Part shown: positions 26,181 to 37,747 of the stretch, piece by piece | Numbering within the stretch: position 1 is the first letter of the stretch | How the letters are laid out: each line of letters opens with the position of its first letter | Assembly (NCBI RefSeq): GCF_013391405.1 | Contig: NZ_JACBFD010000044.1 | Span: 1-64,000, forward strand | From: Staphylococcus sp. GSSP0090 | Lineage (GTDB): Bacteria > Bacillota > Bacilli > Staphylococcales > Staphylococcaceae | Reading direction: 5' to 3' | Length of the DNA stretch: 64,000 nt | Position numbers and translations under genes: made by a program | Notes under the pieces: model-generated | Database searches by the model: none | The model's input: only the letters and a program-made list of their open reading frames with translations | What the model was told of the DNA's origin: nothing

Positions 26181-27182
26181 TTACTTTTTAAATATTCGAT
26201 ATAGGATGGAACCAGTAACAACAACTGCAGCGAATATGCCGGCAACAGTGCCTGCTTTTTTTAGTATTTCTGGTTTAAATAATTCTTTAAACATTAAATT
26301 TAAGTTTTGTGGTCTTTCAGCTAATCTTCTCATAAAGTAACTGAACCAATCATCACCATACGGGACATAAATACAGAAATTATTTCCTTCACGCGCGATT
26401 TGTTCAGCTAATTCTGAACGGAAACCATATAGCATTTGAAATTCATATCTATCTTTATCAATTTTATTATCTTTAATAAATTGTTTGATATGTGTAATAA
26501 TTTTATCGTCATGTGTAGCGATAGAAGTTACATTTTTAGCATTTAATAATCTTTTTTTAATTAAACGTATGTAGTTTTCGTCAATTTCTTCTTTTGTTTG
26601 AAAGGCGATAACTTCATTTTCTTTATAAGCACCTTTAACCATGCGTAATCTTAGTTCAGGGTATTTATCTATGAGTGCATCTGCCTTATATAAGTATGCT
26701 TGAATAACTGTACCAACATTTTTAAATTCACCTTTTAATCGGTCTAATACTTGAGTAATATCAAATAAGCTATCATACTTTTCAGTATCAATATTAATAT
26801 GCATATTATCGAATTCGTTTGCTTTCAATAATATTTCACGCAAATTACGGTAAGCAAGATCTAAATCAAATTCTGATCCTAACTGGCTTATTTTGATCGA
26901 CATATGTCCATCTAAATTGTTGTTATGAATGGCGTACATGACTTCCAAGATTTGGTCTTTTGCTTGGATTGCTTCACCCTCAGTATCAACAAATTCACCA
27001 AGGCAATCAACTGTAACGGTTATTCCCTTGTTGTTTAAACGTTCAATTGTGTCTATCAAGGATTTAATCGTATTTCCTGCAACGACTTTGTTAGCACCAA
27101 ACATCGGTCCTATTTCCTTGGCAGTCTTATTTAGAAACGAATTATTTGATAATCCGATAAAAAAATCTTTCACAATTGGCAT
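26181..27182 (-). CDS. putA: proline dehydrogenase
   Basis: A 333-residue monofunctional proline dehydrogenase (FAD-dependent beta/alpha barrel) oxidising proline to pyrroline-5-carboxylate. RMVKGAYKENE (near residue 185), ATHDDKII (near 228) and the C-terminal YGDDWFSYFMRRLAERPQN motif are the family signature. Unusually for a soluble barrel, it ends in a hydrophobic helix (AGTVAGIFAAVVVTGSILY) that may tether it to the membrane near the quinone pool. Start at 27182 after GGGAGG. Glutamate made from proline links it to pckA-driven gluconeogenesis. Confidence 0.93.
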   Translation of the reverse strand: MPIVKDFFIGLSNNSFLNKTAKEIGPMFGANKVVAGNTIKSLIDTIERLNNKGITVTVDCLGEFVDTEGEAIQAKDQILEVMYAIHNNNLDGHMSIKISQLGSEFDLDLAYRNLREILLKANEFDNMHINIDTEKYDSLFDITQVLDRLKGEFKNVGTVIQAYLYKADALIDKYPELRLRMVKGAYKENEVIAFQTKEEIDENYIRLIKKRLLNAKNVTSIATHDDKIITHIKQFIKDNKIDKDRYEFQMLYGFRSELAEQIAREGNNFCIYVPYGDDWFSYFMRRLAERPQNLNLMFKELFKPEILKKAGTVAGIFAAVVVTGSILYRIFKK

Positions 27183-27449
27183 ATTAATTCCTCCCATTCC
27201 GCTTATAGCTATGTTTCATACTTAGTGTAGCATGAATCTAATAGTAATGAAATCGTTTACAATAAAATATATTACACTTTAAATAATAATGTACACTCAT
27301 GAGATATGTATTGAACAGTCATAGAAAATGTATTGTAGGAAATAAATTTAGTTTTTATGGACATTTAATATGTTTAAAATGGAAAAACTATAGCATATTT
27401 TGATACAATAAGTTTAATGAATTTAAATGTAGAAGGGGAAGTATGGATT

Positions 27450-28274
27450 ATGTGGAAATGGGAAACCGAAAATGAAGCAAAAGGTGTCGTTGTAATTGCA
27501 CATAACATGCTTGAACATACAGGAAGGTATGCATATGTGATTACGATGCTTCGCCGCAATGGGTATCACGTCATCATGGGTGACTTACCGGGCCAAGGTC
27601 AAACATCACGTTCAAATAAAGGTCAAATTGAAAATTTTGATGTATATCATGAACATATACTTGAATGGATTAGAATCGCAAATGAATATAAAATACCGAC
27701 TTATGTCTTAGGTGTTGGGCTTGGTGGTTTGATTGTCTTAAATTTATTAGAAAAAGTAGAAGTTCCCATAGAAGGACTGATGCTACTTTCACCGCTATTG
27801 GAGTTTAAAAAAAGCAACAAAACTAGAAAAGATAAAATTATTTCTAATATTGGTAAAATTGCGAAAGATACACGGTTTAAAGTTGGTATAACAGTTGAAG
27901 ATTTAACAAGAAATGAAGAAGTTATAGAAGAGACGAATAAAGATCAATTGATGCTAAACAAAGTGACTTACTACTGGTATAAACAAATTATTGAAATGAT
28001 GAAAGAGACAGTTAATCATTTAAAAGATGTGAAAACATTGCCATTATTATTAATGTACGGTACTGAGGATAGGGTTGCAGATATAAGTGCAATGAATTTA
28101 ATTAAAGATAAAATAGTGACGGAAGAACTTTATTTTAAAGCATGGGAAGGCTTATATCATGAAATTCATAACGAGCCTGAACGTGATGAGGTCATGCGAT
28201 ATATTTTAGCGTTTTTAAATAATAGTGCGAGTAATAATGGATTTATAGTTCATGATGAAAATGAACTTTCGTAA
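27450..28274 (+). CDS. alpha/beta hydrolase-fold protein (lysophospholipase-like) lacking the nucleophile serine
   Basis: A 274-residue protein of the Hydrolase_4/monoglyceride-lipase type. The oxyanion region VIAHNMLEHTGRY and GDLPGQGQTSR are intact, as are the acid (LMYGTEDRVAD) and the histidine (GLYHEIHNEPERDEV). The nucleophile elbow, usually GHSMGG, reads GVGLGG, so the catalytic serine is glycine. As I recall, the S. aureus homolog has the same change, which would make this a conserved non-hydrolase or an enzyme with an unusual mechanism. The start at 27450 has AAGGGGAAG eight bases upstream. Single gene. Confidence 0.82.
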   Translation: MWKWETENEAKGVVVIAHNMLEHTGRYAYVITMLRRNGYHVIMGDLPGQGQTSRSNKGQIENFDVYHEHILEWIRIANEYKIPTYVLGVGLGGLIVLNLLEKVEVPIEGLMLLSPLLEFKKSNKTRKDKIISNIGKIAKDTRFKVGITVEDLTRNEEVIEETNKDQLMLNKVTYYWYKQIIEMMKETVNHLKDVKTLPLLLMYGTEDRVADISAMNLIKDKIVTEELYFKAWEGLYHEIHNEPERDEVMRYILAFLNNSASNNGFIVHDENELS

Positions 28275-28360
28275 CTTATGAATATACGATGTAAACTTTA
28301 ATATAGCATTGATTAACATCAAAAGAATTAACTACAATACTTTAATAATGATGTGCATGT

Positions 28361-28416
28361 AAAGAGTGGTGAACTTGTATCCAAATTTAAAATGGATATC
28401 ATTTCGCCGCTCTTTT
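28361..28416 (+). terminator. terminator after the hydrolase-fold gene
   Basis: AAGAGTGGTGAA (28362-28373) pairs with TTCGCCGCTCTT (28403-28414), with a small inner hairpin, then TT and TATAT. Confidence 0.75.
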
Positions 28417-28448
28417 ATATATTAGATTTAGGTTGTGAATAAAATAAA

Positions 28449-28480
28449 TGATTATTTGTGAAATAAATCACAAATAATCA
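28449..28480. promoter_or_regulatory. Rex operator 1 (upstream of ldh)
   Basis: The core 28456-28473, TTGTGAAATAAATCACAA, matches the Gram-positive Rex consensus TTGTGAAAWWWWTCACAA fully. The flanks extend the inverted repeat to 13-bp perfect arms (28449-28461 and 28468-28480). It lies directly before the -35 of ldh. Rex should leave it when NADH is high. Confidence 0.92.
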
Positions 28481-28509
28481 TTGTAAAAACTCAAAAAACC
28501 TGATATATT
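28481..28509 (+). promoter_or_regulatory. ldh promoter
   Basis: TTGTAA (28481-28486), 17-base spacer and TATATT (28504-28509), between the two Rex operators. Confidence 0.75.
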
Positions 28510-28513
28510 AATA

Positions 28514-28531
28514 TTGTGAAATAAATCACAA
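28514..28531. promoter_or_regulatory. Rex operator 2 (start region of ldh)
   Basis: A second identical 18-base Rex core at the expected transcription start, 58 bp centre to centre from operator 1. Two sites flanking the promoter predict tight redox repression. Confidence 0.92.
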
Positions 28532-28556
28532 ATATAATGATTCTTTTTAATGTTAG

Positions 28557-29525
<969 letters not shown>

Positions 29526-29675
29526 TTCATAGTTTAAATTTAAACTGTATATAAGATTAATTTTATTAAAAATTCTAATATTTATTCAGTGTAGAATTTA
29601 TTCCACGCTGAGTGATGAATTTTTAAAATTAATTTTACATGTTTAAACTTTATACTATGATTGGGGGATTACACT

Positions 29676-30077
29676 ATGGGGAAGACATTTACTGAAAAAG
29701 TGGATGGTGTTTTGCAATTAGAATCTGTGTTGAAAGATATCGAGGATATTTTTGACAAAGTTCAAAAGCAATATAAAATGTCGAAAGAAGAAATCTTAAT
29801 CCTTTTGACACTTTGGAAAGAAGGATCGATGACTTTAAAAGAAATGGATGACTTTGTGCATATTAAATCATATAAACGTACTAGAACGTATAATGATTTA
29901 GTTGAAAAAGCGTGGATTATTAAAGAAAGACCACAAAATGACGAACGTACAGTGATTATCCATTTTAATGAAGACTTAAAAGACCAAAGGGAAAGTCTTT
30001 TAAACTTCTTTAAAGAAGAAATTGATGCTAAATCATCTACTATTCAAAACAGTCTTAAATCTATTTTAAATCTATAG
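29676..30077 (+). CDS. rot: SarA-family transcription regulator Rot
   Basis: A 133-residue winged-helix protein of the SarA family, the exact length of S. aureus Rot. The core YKMSKEEILILLTLWKEGSMTLKEMD and the recognition part KSYKRTRTYNDLVEKAW followed by ERPQNDERTVIIHFNE are strongly Rot-like, while the N- and C-terminal ends are diverged. Rot represses secreted toxins and activates surface proteins in S. aureus; the target set in another species may differ. ATG 29676 follows GGGGGA; a TTG-started frame from 29661 would include that site. Single gene with its own terminator. Confidence 0.9.
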   Translation: MGKTFTEKVDGVLQLESVLKDIEDIFDKVQKQYKMSKEEILILLTLWKEGSMTLKEMDDFVHIKSYKRTRTYNDLVEKAWIIKERPQNDERTVIIHFNEDLKDQRESLLNFFKEEIDAKSSTIQNSLKSILNL

Positions 30078-30105
30078 GAATTATGAAATTTACAGTGTAA
30101 TTTAC

Positions 30106-30158
30106 AAAAAAGCTGCCAACAAAGTTTAAATACTTTTATTGGCAGCTTTTATATTTTT
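30106..30158 (+). terminator. rot terminator
   Basis: AAAAGCTGCCA pairs with TGGCAGCTTTT (about 30107-30117 and 30140-30150), followed by a T-rich stretch. Confidence 0.85.
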
Positions 30159-30194
30159 GTAGGTATGCATTATGAAAATTTAAATGATTGAATC

Positions 30195-31705
<1,511 letters not shown>

Positions 31706-31814
31706 ATAACATTTTCCTTTCTAAATTCATTCTAGTTAAAGATTTTAACATATTTTAATGATATAGTGTTTAGAGTAAAATAAGAAATTTTAATTTAGAA
31801 AGGAGCTTAATGTT

Positions 31815-32984
31815 ATGAATATGCCTAAATCAGTGTGGTGGTTAGTTATTGGTATGGCATTAAATATCACTGGCTCAAGTTTCTTATGGCCGTTAAATAC
31901 AATTTATATGAATGAAGAATTAGATAAAAGTTTAACAATTGCCGGATTAGTACTAATGATTAATTCATTTGGCATGGTCATTGGTAATTTATTAGGAGGA
32001 ACACTATTTGATAAATTAGGTGGCTATCGAACGATTATGATTGGGACAGTAATTTGTTTGATGAGCACGACATTGCTTAATTTCTTTCATGGATGGCCAT
32101 GGTATGCTGTATGGCTTGTAGCATTAGGATTTGGGGGCGGTATGATTGTTCCAGCTATTTATGCAATGGCTGGGGCTGTATGGCCACAAGGTGGTCGCCA
32201 AACGTTTAATGCAATTTATTTGGCTCAAAATTTAGGTGTAGCAATTGGTGCTGCATCAGGTGGGTTTGTAGCTGAACTCAGTTTTAATTATATTTTTATA
32301 GCTAATTTGCTAATGTATGTCGCTTTTGCAATTGTAGCTGTAACGCAATTCAAGATTAATTTAGATGTCAAAGTGAAATCACCAGATGCAATGAGTCTGT
32401 TATCGAAAGCTTATAGAACGCAATTTATTGCGCTGACCTTATTGTGTGTCATGTTCAGTATTTGTTGGATAGCATATATTCAATGGGAGAGTACAATTGC
32501 TTCATTTACACAAGAAATTAATATTTCAATGAGTCAATATAGTCTTTTATGGACAGTTAACGGAATCATGATTTTAGTTGCTCAACCTTTAATAGCACCT
32601 ATTATTAGATTGTTGAAAGGGAATTTAAAACATCAAATGCTTGTTGGCATTGTTATCTTTATCATTTCTTTCTTTGTAACAAGTTTTGCTGAACAATTTT
32701 CAATTTTCATGGTAGGTATGATTATACTTACATTAGGAGAAATGTTTGTGTGGCCAGCAGTACCAACAATTGCTAACCAATTAGCACCTAAAGGAAAAGA
32801 AGGTTCATTCCAAGGTTATGTAAATTCTGCTGCAACAGTTGGTAAAGCTTTTGGTCCATTAATTGGTGGTATCGTTGTAGATACGTTTAATATGCAAGCT
32901 ATGTTTTTAAGTATGATTGTATTATTACTTATTGCGCTTGTATTCCTGTCAATATATGATAAAAAATTATCAAAAGATACGTAA
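31815..32984 (+). CDS. MFS transporter (drug-efflux type)
   Basis: A 389-residue major facilitator with twelve predicted membrane helices. The loop 2-3 signature GNLLGGTLFDKLGGYR (near residue 56) is the MFS GxLaDrxGrr motif. The sequence resembles MdtH/YttB-like multidrug exporters; the substrate cannot be deduced. ATG 31815 follows AAAGGAG. Monocistronic, divergent from the ytqA-ytqB pair, ended by a strong terminator. Confidence 0.85.
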   Translation: MNMPKSVWWLVIGMALNITGSSFLWPLNTIYMNEELDKSLTIAGLVLMINSFGMVIGNLLGGTLFDKLGGYRTIMIGTVICLMSTTLLNFFHGWPWYAVWLVALGFGGGMIVPAIYAMAGAVWPQGGRQTFNAIYLAQNLGVAIGAASGGFVAELSFNYIFIANLLMYVAFAIVAVTQFKINLDVKVKSPDAMSLLSKAYRTQFIALTLLCVMFSICWIAYIQWESTIASFTQEINISMSQYSLLWTVNGIMILVAQPLIAPIIRLLKGNLKHQMLVGIVIFIISFFVTSFAEQFSIFMVGMIILTLGEMFVWPAVPTIANQLAPKGKEGSFQGYVNSAATVGKAFGPLIGGIVVDTFNMQAMFLSMIVLLLIALVFLSIYDKKLSKDT

Positions 32985-32996
32985 GACGTATAAAAG

Positions 32997-33030
32997 TGAA
33001 CTGTTGCACAAGCTTCAGTTCATTTTTTTT
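32997..33030 (+). terminator. intrinsic terminator
   Basis: TGAACTG (32997-33003) pairs with CAGTTCA (33016-33022), followed by TTTTTTTT. Confidence 0.88.
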
Positions 33031-33114
33031 GTTTAATCATTTAGTTTTATGGTGATATTCCTATTTTATTAAAAGTGACCATAAGCCAGTTTACTGTTAA
33101 ATCAGGTTTTACTC

Positions 33115-33362
33115 TTGAAATAAATAACTATTTCAAATATCATTAGTAATGTATAGGAGTAGTAACTTTAGCACTTATCTACAGAGAACTAGGGTTGGTG
33201 GAACCTAGTGTTAAGTGTAAAGTGAACTTACCAGGACTTAAAGATAATTTATGACATCTCTTACTATTAGTTAAAATGAGTGCACATTTAATGTGAATTT
33301 GGGTGGTACCGCGGTGAAAGTCGTCCCTTTGTATTTCAATAATAGTTTGAGGTGTTTTTTTA
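33115..33362 (+). promoter_or_regulatory. leuS promoter and T-box leader
   Basis: Promoter TTGAAA (33115-33120), 17-base spacer, TATCAT (33138-33143). The leader has a Stem I with AACTAGGG/CCTAG features and the specifier context GTGAA-CTT-ACC, giving the Leu codon CTT at 33227-33229, and the T-box GGTGGTACCGCGG at 33302-33314. Uncharged tRNA-Leu should bind and allow read-through. A T run lies at 33355-33361, but I cannot draw a strong terminator stem in front of it. Confidence 0.92.
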
Positions 33363-33381
33363 TTGAATAGGAGGAAAAGTA

Positions 33382-35796
33382 GTGAATTACAGTCACAATG
33401 AAATTGAAAAGAAATGGCAGGATTATTGGGAAGCAAATAAAACATTTAAAACAAGCGATAATTTAGGGCAAAAGAAATTTTATGCTTTAGATATGTTCCC
33501 ATATCCATCAGGAGCAGGACTACATGTTGGTCATCCAGAAGGATATACTGCTACAGATATTATCTCTCGTTACAAACGTATGCAAGGTTATAATGTATTA
33601 CATCCAATGGGATGGGATGCCTTTGGATTACCTGCTGAACAATATGCATTAGATACAGGTAATGATCCAAGGGAATTCACTAAAGAAAATATACAGACTT
33701 TCAAGCGTCAGATTAAAGAACTTGGTTTCAGTTATGACTGGGATAGAGAAGTAAATACGACAGACCCAGAATACTATAAATGGACGCAATGGATTTTCAT
33801 ACAATTATATAATAAAGGTTTAGCATATGTTGATGAAGTGGCTGTAAATTGGTGTCCTGCTTTAGGCACTGTCTTATCTAATGAAGAAGTCATTGATGGT
33901 GTATCAGAACGTGGCGGACATCCTGTATATAGACGTCCTATGAAGCAATGGGTTCTAAAAATCACTGAATATGCAGACAGATTATTAGAAGATTTAGATG
34001 ACTTAGATTGGCCAGAATCGTTGAAAGATATGCAACGCAATTGGATTGGTCGTTCTGAAGGTGCGTCAGTAACTTTTGATGTGAAAGATTTCAATGAACA
34101 AGTCGAAGTATTTACTACTAGACCGGATACCATATACGGTGCTTCATTCCTAGTACTTAGCCCGGAACATGAGCTTGTAGATTTGATTACAGTGCAAGAT
34201 AATAAAGCGGAAGTGGAAGCTTATCAAAAAGAAGCTGCTAAGAAATCTGATTTAGAACGTACTGGCTTAGCGAAAGAAAAATCGGGTGTATTCACTGGTG
34301 CATTTGCAATCAATCCTTTATCGGGTCAACAAGTTCCAATATGGATTGCTGATTATGTATTATCTACCTACGGAACTGGGGCGGTCATGGCTGTACCTAG
34401 TGGGGACCAGCGTGACTATGAATTCGCGGAAACCTTTGAATTACCAATTATAGAGGTCATCGAAGGCGGCGATATGAGTAAAGAAGCCTATACTGGTGAT
34501 GGTCCGCACATTAATTCTGGCGAACTAAACGGATTATATAATGAAGCGGCAATAGAAAAAGCGATTGAATTATTAGAAAATAAAAATGCTGGCACGCGTA
34601 AAGTAAACTATAAATTAAGAGATTGGTTGTTTAGTAGACAAAGATATTGGGGCGAACCTATACCGGTTATACACTGGGAAGACGGTTCAATGACGACAGT
34701 CCCTGAGGATGAATTACCATTACTTTTACCAGAAACTGATGAAATAAAACCATCAGGTACTGGTGAATCTCCGTTAGCAAATATTGATGATTTTGTAAAT
34801 GTTGTGGATGAGGCAACAGGTATGAAAGGTCGTCGTGAAACGAACACAATGCCACAATGGGCCGGTAGTTGTTGGTACTATCTAAGATATATTGATCCAG
34901 ACAATGAACAAATGTTAGCAGATCCTGAAAAATTAAAACATTGGTTGCCTGTAGATTTATATATTGGTGGCGTAGAGCACGCTGTTTTACATTTATTATA
35001 TGCACGTTTTTGGCATAAAGTATTATTTGATTTAGGTGTGGTGCCAACTAAAGAACCATTCCAAAAATTATTCAACCAAGGTATGATTTTGGGCGAGGGT
35101 AACGAAAAAATGAGTAAATCTAAAGGCAATGTTATCAATCCAGATGATATTGTGAAATCACATGGTGCAGATACGCTACGCTTATATGAAATGTTTATGG
35201 GACCACTTGATGCGGCAATCGCATGGAGTGAAAATGGCTTAGATGGATCAAGACGTTTCTTAGATAGAATTTGGCGCTTATTAATTACAGAAGATGGTTC
35301 AATTTCTAATAAAGTGGTAAACAATCATAGTAAGGCTTTAGATAAAAGTTATCACCAAACAGTGAAAAAAGTTACAGAAGATTATAATTCATTAAACTTT
35401 AATACTGCGATTAGTCAACTTATGGTATTTATTAATGATTGTTATAAAGTTGAAGAAATTTATCAACCTTATATCGAAGGCTTTATTAAAATGTTAGCGC
35501 CAATTGCACCGCATATTTCTGAAGAATTGTGGTCACGTTTAGGTCATGAAGAAACAATTACTTATCAACCTTGGCCTTCTTTCGATGAATCATTACTTGT
35601 TGATGATGAGATTGAAATCGTTGTTCAAGTTAATGGTAAAGTACGCGCTAAAGTAAACGTTCCGAAAGATATTTCCAAAGAGGACATGGAGCACGTCGCG
35701 CTTGGTAATGAGCATGTTAAATCTGAAATTGAAGGCAAAGATATTAAGAAAGTAATTGCAGTGCCTAAAAAACTTGTTAATATTGTAGCTAAATAA
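33382..35796 (+). CDS. leuS: leucyl-tRNA synthetase
   Basis: An 804-residue class I synthetase attaching leucine to tRNA-Leu. The HIGH-like [16 protein letters not shown] is near residue 40, the KMSKS loop near 576 ([15 protein letters not shown]), and the CP1 editing domain lies between about 220 and 420 with the [10 protein letters not shown] motif. The C-terminal domain ends about residue 800. GTG start (33382) after AGGAGG. Under T-box control; the small rhodanese gene follows 18 bases later and is probably cotranscribed. Confidence 0.98.
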   Translation: MNYSHNEIEKKWQDYWEANKTFKTSDNLGQKKFYALDMFPYPSGAGLHVGHPEGYTATDIISRYKRMQGYNVLHPMGWDAFGLPAEQYALDTGNDPREFTKENIQTFKRQIKELGFSYDWDREVNTTDPEYYKWTQWIFIQLYNKGLAYVDEVAVNWCPALGTVLSNEEVIDGVSERGGHPVYRRPMKQWVLKITEYADRLLEDLDDLDWPESLKDMQRNWIGRSEGASVTFDVKDFNEQVEVFTTRPDTIYGASFLVLSPEHELVDLITVQDNKAEVEAYQKEAAKKSDLERTGLAKEKSGVFTGAFAINPLSGQQVPIWIADYVLSTYGTGAVMAVPSGDQRDYEFAETFELPIIEVIEGGDMSKEAYTGDGPHINSGELNGLYNEAAIEKAIELLENKNAGTRKVNYKLRDWLFSRQRYWGEPIPVIHWEDGSMTTVPEDELPLLLPETDEIKPSGTGESPLANIDDFVNVVDEATGMKGRRETNTMPQWAGSCWYYLRYIDPDNEQMLADPEKLKHWLPVDLYIGGVEHAVLHLLYARFWHKVLFDLGVVPTKEPFQKLFNQGMILGEGNEKMSKSKGNVINPDDIVKSHGADTLRLYEMFMGPLDAAIAWSENGLDGSRRFLDRIWRLLITEDGSISNKVVNNHSKALDKSYHQTVKKVTEDYNSLNFNTAISQLMVFINDCYKVEEIYQPYIEGFIKMLAPIAPHISEELWSRLGHEETITYQPWPSFDESLLVDDEIEIVVQVNGKVRAKVNVPKDISKEDMEHVALGNEHVKSEIEGKDIKKVIAVPKKLVNIVAK

Positions 35797-35814
35797 ACTC
35801 AGGAGGAATTAATT

Positions 35815-36126
35815 ATGGAATCTATCACAGTAACTGAACTAAAAGAGAAAATTTTGAATGCGAATCCAGTTAATATTGTCGATGTTAGAACTGATCAAGA
35901 AACAGCAATGGGGATCATTCCAGGTGCTGAAACCATTCCAATGAATAGTATTCCAGACAATCTCAATCATTTTAATGACAATGACACTTATTATATTATC
36001 TGTAAAGCTGGTGGCAGAAGTGCACAGGTCGTTCAATATCTTGAACAAAATGGCGTGAATGCAGTCAATGTTGAAGGCGGTATGGATGAATTTGGTGATG
36101 AAGGTTTAGATATTAAAAGTATTTAA
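35815..36126 (+). CDS. single-domain rhodanese-like protein
   Basis: A 103-residue rhodanese domain. The active-site loop CKAGGRSAQ (Cys about residue 63) is intact, with NIVDVRTDQE (about 20) and GGMDEFGDEGLDIK at the end. It could carry persulfide sulphur for thiolation or thiol detoxification; no partner gene is adjacent. Cotranscription with leuS is likely from the 18-base gap. Terminator follows. Confidence 0.9.
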   Translation: MESITVTELKEKILNANPVNIVDVRTDQETAMGIIPGAETIPMNSIPDNLNHFNDNDTYYIICKAGGRSAQVVQYLEQNGVNAVNVEGGMDEFGDEGLDIKSI

Positions 36127-36146
36127 TTAAAGTATAAGTTATTGTT

Positions 36147-36183
36147 AAAAAGCCGAGGCATACGCATATGCCTCGGCTTTCTT
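36147..36183 (+). terminator. leuS-operon terminator
   Basis: AAAGCCGAGGCATA pairs with TATGCCTCGGCTTT, then TCTTTAT. Confidence 0.9.
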
Positions 36184-36357
36184 TATGATAAAGCACCCAA
36201 TATTGCTTTACTATACACAACTTAGTTCAAAGGATTATCATGATCGTATTTATTATGGCGTATTTGTTCATGTGAGTCTAACTGACGGTATATAATAACG
36301 CAATCTGATACATGAACAAATAGTGATAACATCATAGACTTTCTATATCAACGATTG

Positions 36358-37626
36358 CTATACGTCATCAATATTGAACTGGCTTGCATTGGAACCAGCA
36401 ACGTGACCTGTGACAAGGGCGCTTGTTATATTATATCCACCAGTATAACCATGGATATCAAGCACTTCGCCACATAAAAACAAACCAGGTACAAATTTAG
36501 ACATCATTGTTTTGGGTTGTATCTCTTTTAATGAAACGCCACCACCAGTAACGAAAGCTTTTTCAATGGATAGTGTGCCATTAACGGTAAAGGTGAAGCC
36601 TTTTAATAATTCTACAAGTTGATTAATTTGTGCATTTGAAATATGGTGAGCAGTTAAATCATCTGAGATGTGTGCTTGCTCTATTATAAATAATAAATAG
36701 CGTTCTTCAATTAAGCCATGTAGACTATTTTTAATAAATTTATCGGGTGTCTCTTCTAATAAAGTTCTAATTTTTTGTTCAAGTTCATTTTTTGTAAGTT
36801 CAGGAAAGGCATCAAGTTGCATTTGAATGTCTTGTTTTTTTTGATTCTTTTGTTCTTTATATACAAATTGACTACATCTTAGCGCGGCTGGGCCACTGAT
36901 TCCAAAGTGGGTGAATAGCATATCCATTTGATGTGTGATTCGTATTTTGCCATTCTTTTTTAAAACGGATAATGCAACATTTTTTAAACTTAAACCTTTG
37001 AGACGTTTATTTTTGATAAATGTTTCAGAAGACGTAATAGGTACTTCAGTTGGGAATAATTCGGTAACAGAATGTCCTAAATGTTCAGCAAATTTATAAC
37101 CATCGCCTGTTGAACCAGTTTGTGGGACACTTGTGCCTCCAGTGGCGATAATTAAGCTTTTGCTTGAAAATTGTTGTTGATTATTTAACGTTACGTTGAA
37201 AATATGTTCGTCCGTGTATTCGATTGATGATACAGTAGACTCTTCCTTAACTTCTACATTGTGTTGTTGCAAAGTATGGATGAGTGCGTCAACAACATCT
37301 TGTGCTTTATTAGAAACTGGAAACATACGTCCGTGGTCCTCTTCTTTTAAAAGCACGCCTCTTGATTCAAAGAACTGAATAATAGATTCATTATCAAAAA
37401 CAGAAAAAGGGCTATATAAAAATTTCCCATTACCAGGTATATTTTTGATGATTTCATCATAGGGTAAACGATTTGTTACATTGCAACGTCCACCTCCAGA
37501 AATTTTCAATTTGCGACCAAGACCTTTTTTCTTCTCAATTAATAAAATATTATGATTATTGAGACTTGCCGCTGCAGCAGCCATTAGCCCACTAGGACCG
37601 CCACCAATTACGATTGTTTGATACAT
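36358..37626 (-). CDS. NAD(P)/FAD-dependent oxidoreductase (HI0933/BaiN-like)
   Basis: A 422-residue flavoprotein with the N-terminal FAD site MYQTIVIGGGPSGLMAAA, then KKGLGRKLKISGGGRCNVTN (near residue 36), the hallmark of the HI0933/YtfP/BaiN family. The C-terminal FLCGEVLDIHGYTGGYNI closes the FAD fold. The reaction in most bacteria is unknown. Start at 37626 follows GGGAGG; the longer frame begins in that site. Divergent from murJ. Confidence 0.87.
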   Translation of the reverse strand: MYQTIVIGGGPSGLMAAAAASLNNHNILLIEKKKGLGRKLKISGGGRCNVTNRLPYDEIIKNIPGNGKFLYSPFSVFDNESIIQFFESRGVLLKEEDHGRMFPVSNKAQDVVDALIHTLQQHNVEVKEESTVSSIEYTDEHIFNVTLNNQQQFSSKSLIIATGGTSVPQTGSTGDGYKFAEHLGHSVTELFPTEVPITSSETFIKNKRLKGLSLKNVALSVLKKNGKIRITHQMDMLFTHFGISGPAALRCSQFVYKEQKNQKKQDIQMQLDAFPELTKNELEQKIRTLLEETPDKFIKNSLHGLIEERYLLFIIEQAHISDDLTAHHISNAQINQLVELLKGFTFTVNGTLSIEKAFVTGGGVSLKEIQPKTMMSKFVPGLFLCGEVLDIHGYTGGYNITSALVTGHVAGSNASQFNIDDV

Positions 37627-37747
37627 TTTATTGCCTCCCATAAGCGTATAGTGTTATTTTATAGTAATATAGTTTTGAAAAAAAGTAGTTATCACGTTAT
37701 TATTAAGATTACGAGTGTAAAATTTAATTTGAGATAGGAAGATCTGA

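Noticed and set aside
29676..30077. Assignment of the window to S. aureus
   Set aside because: Gene order is similar, but Rot, SigS, MenE and MenC differ strongly from the S. aureus sequences I remember, and an extra ldh is inserted.
33774..35324. Minus-strand frames inside leuS
   Set aside because: Antisense shadows of a clear 804-residue synthetase.
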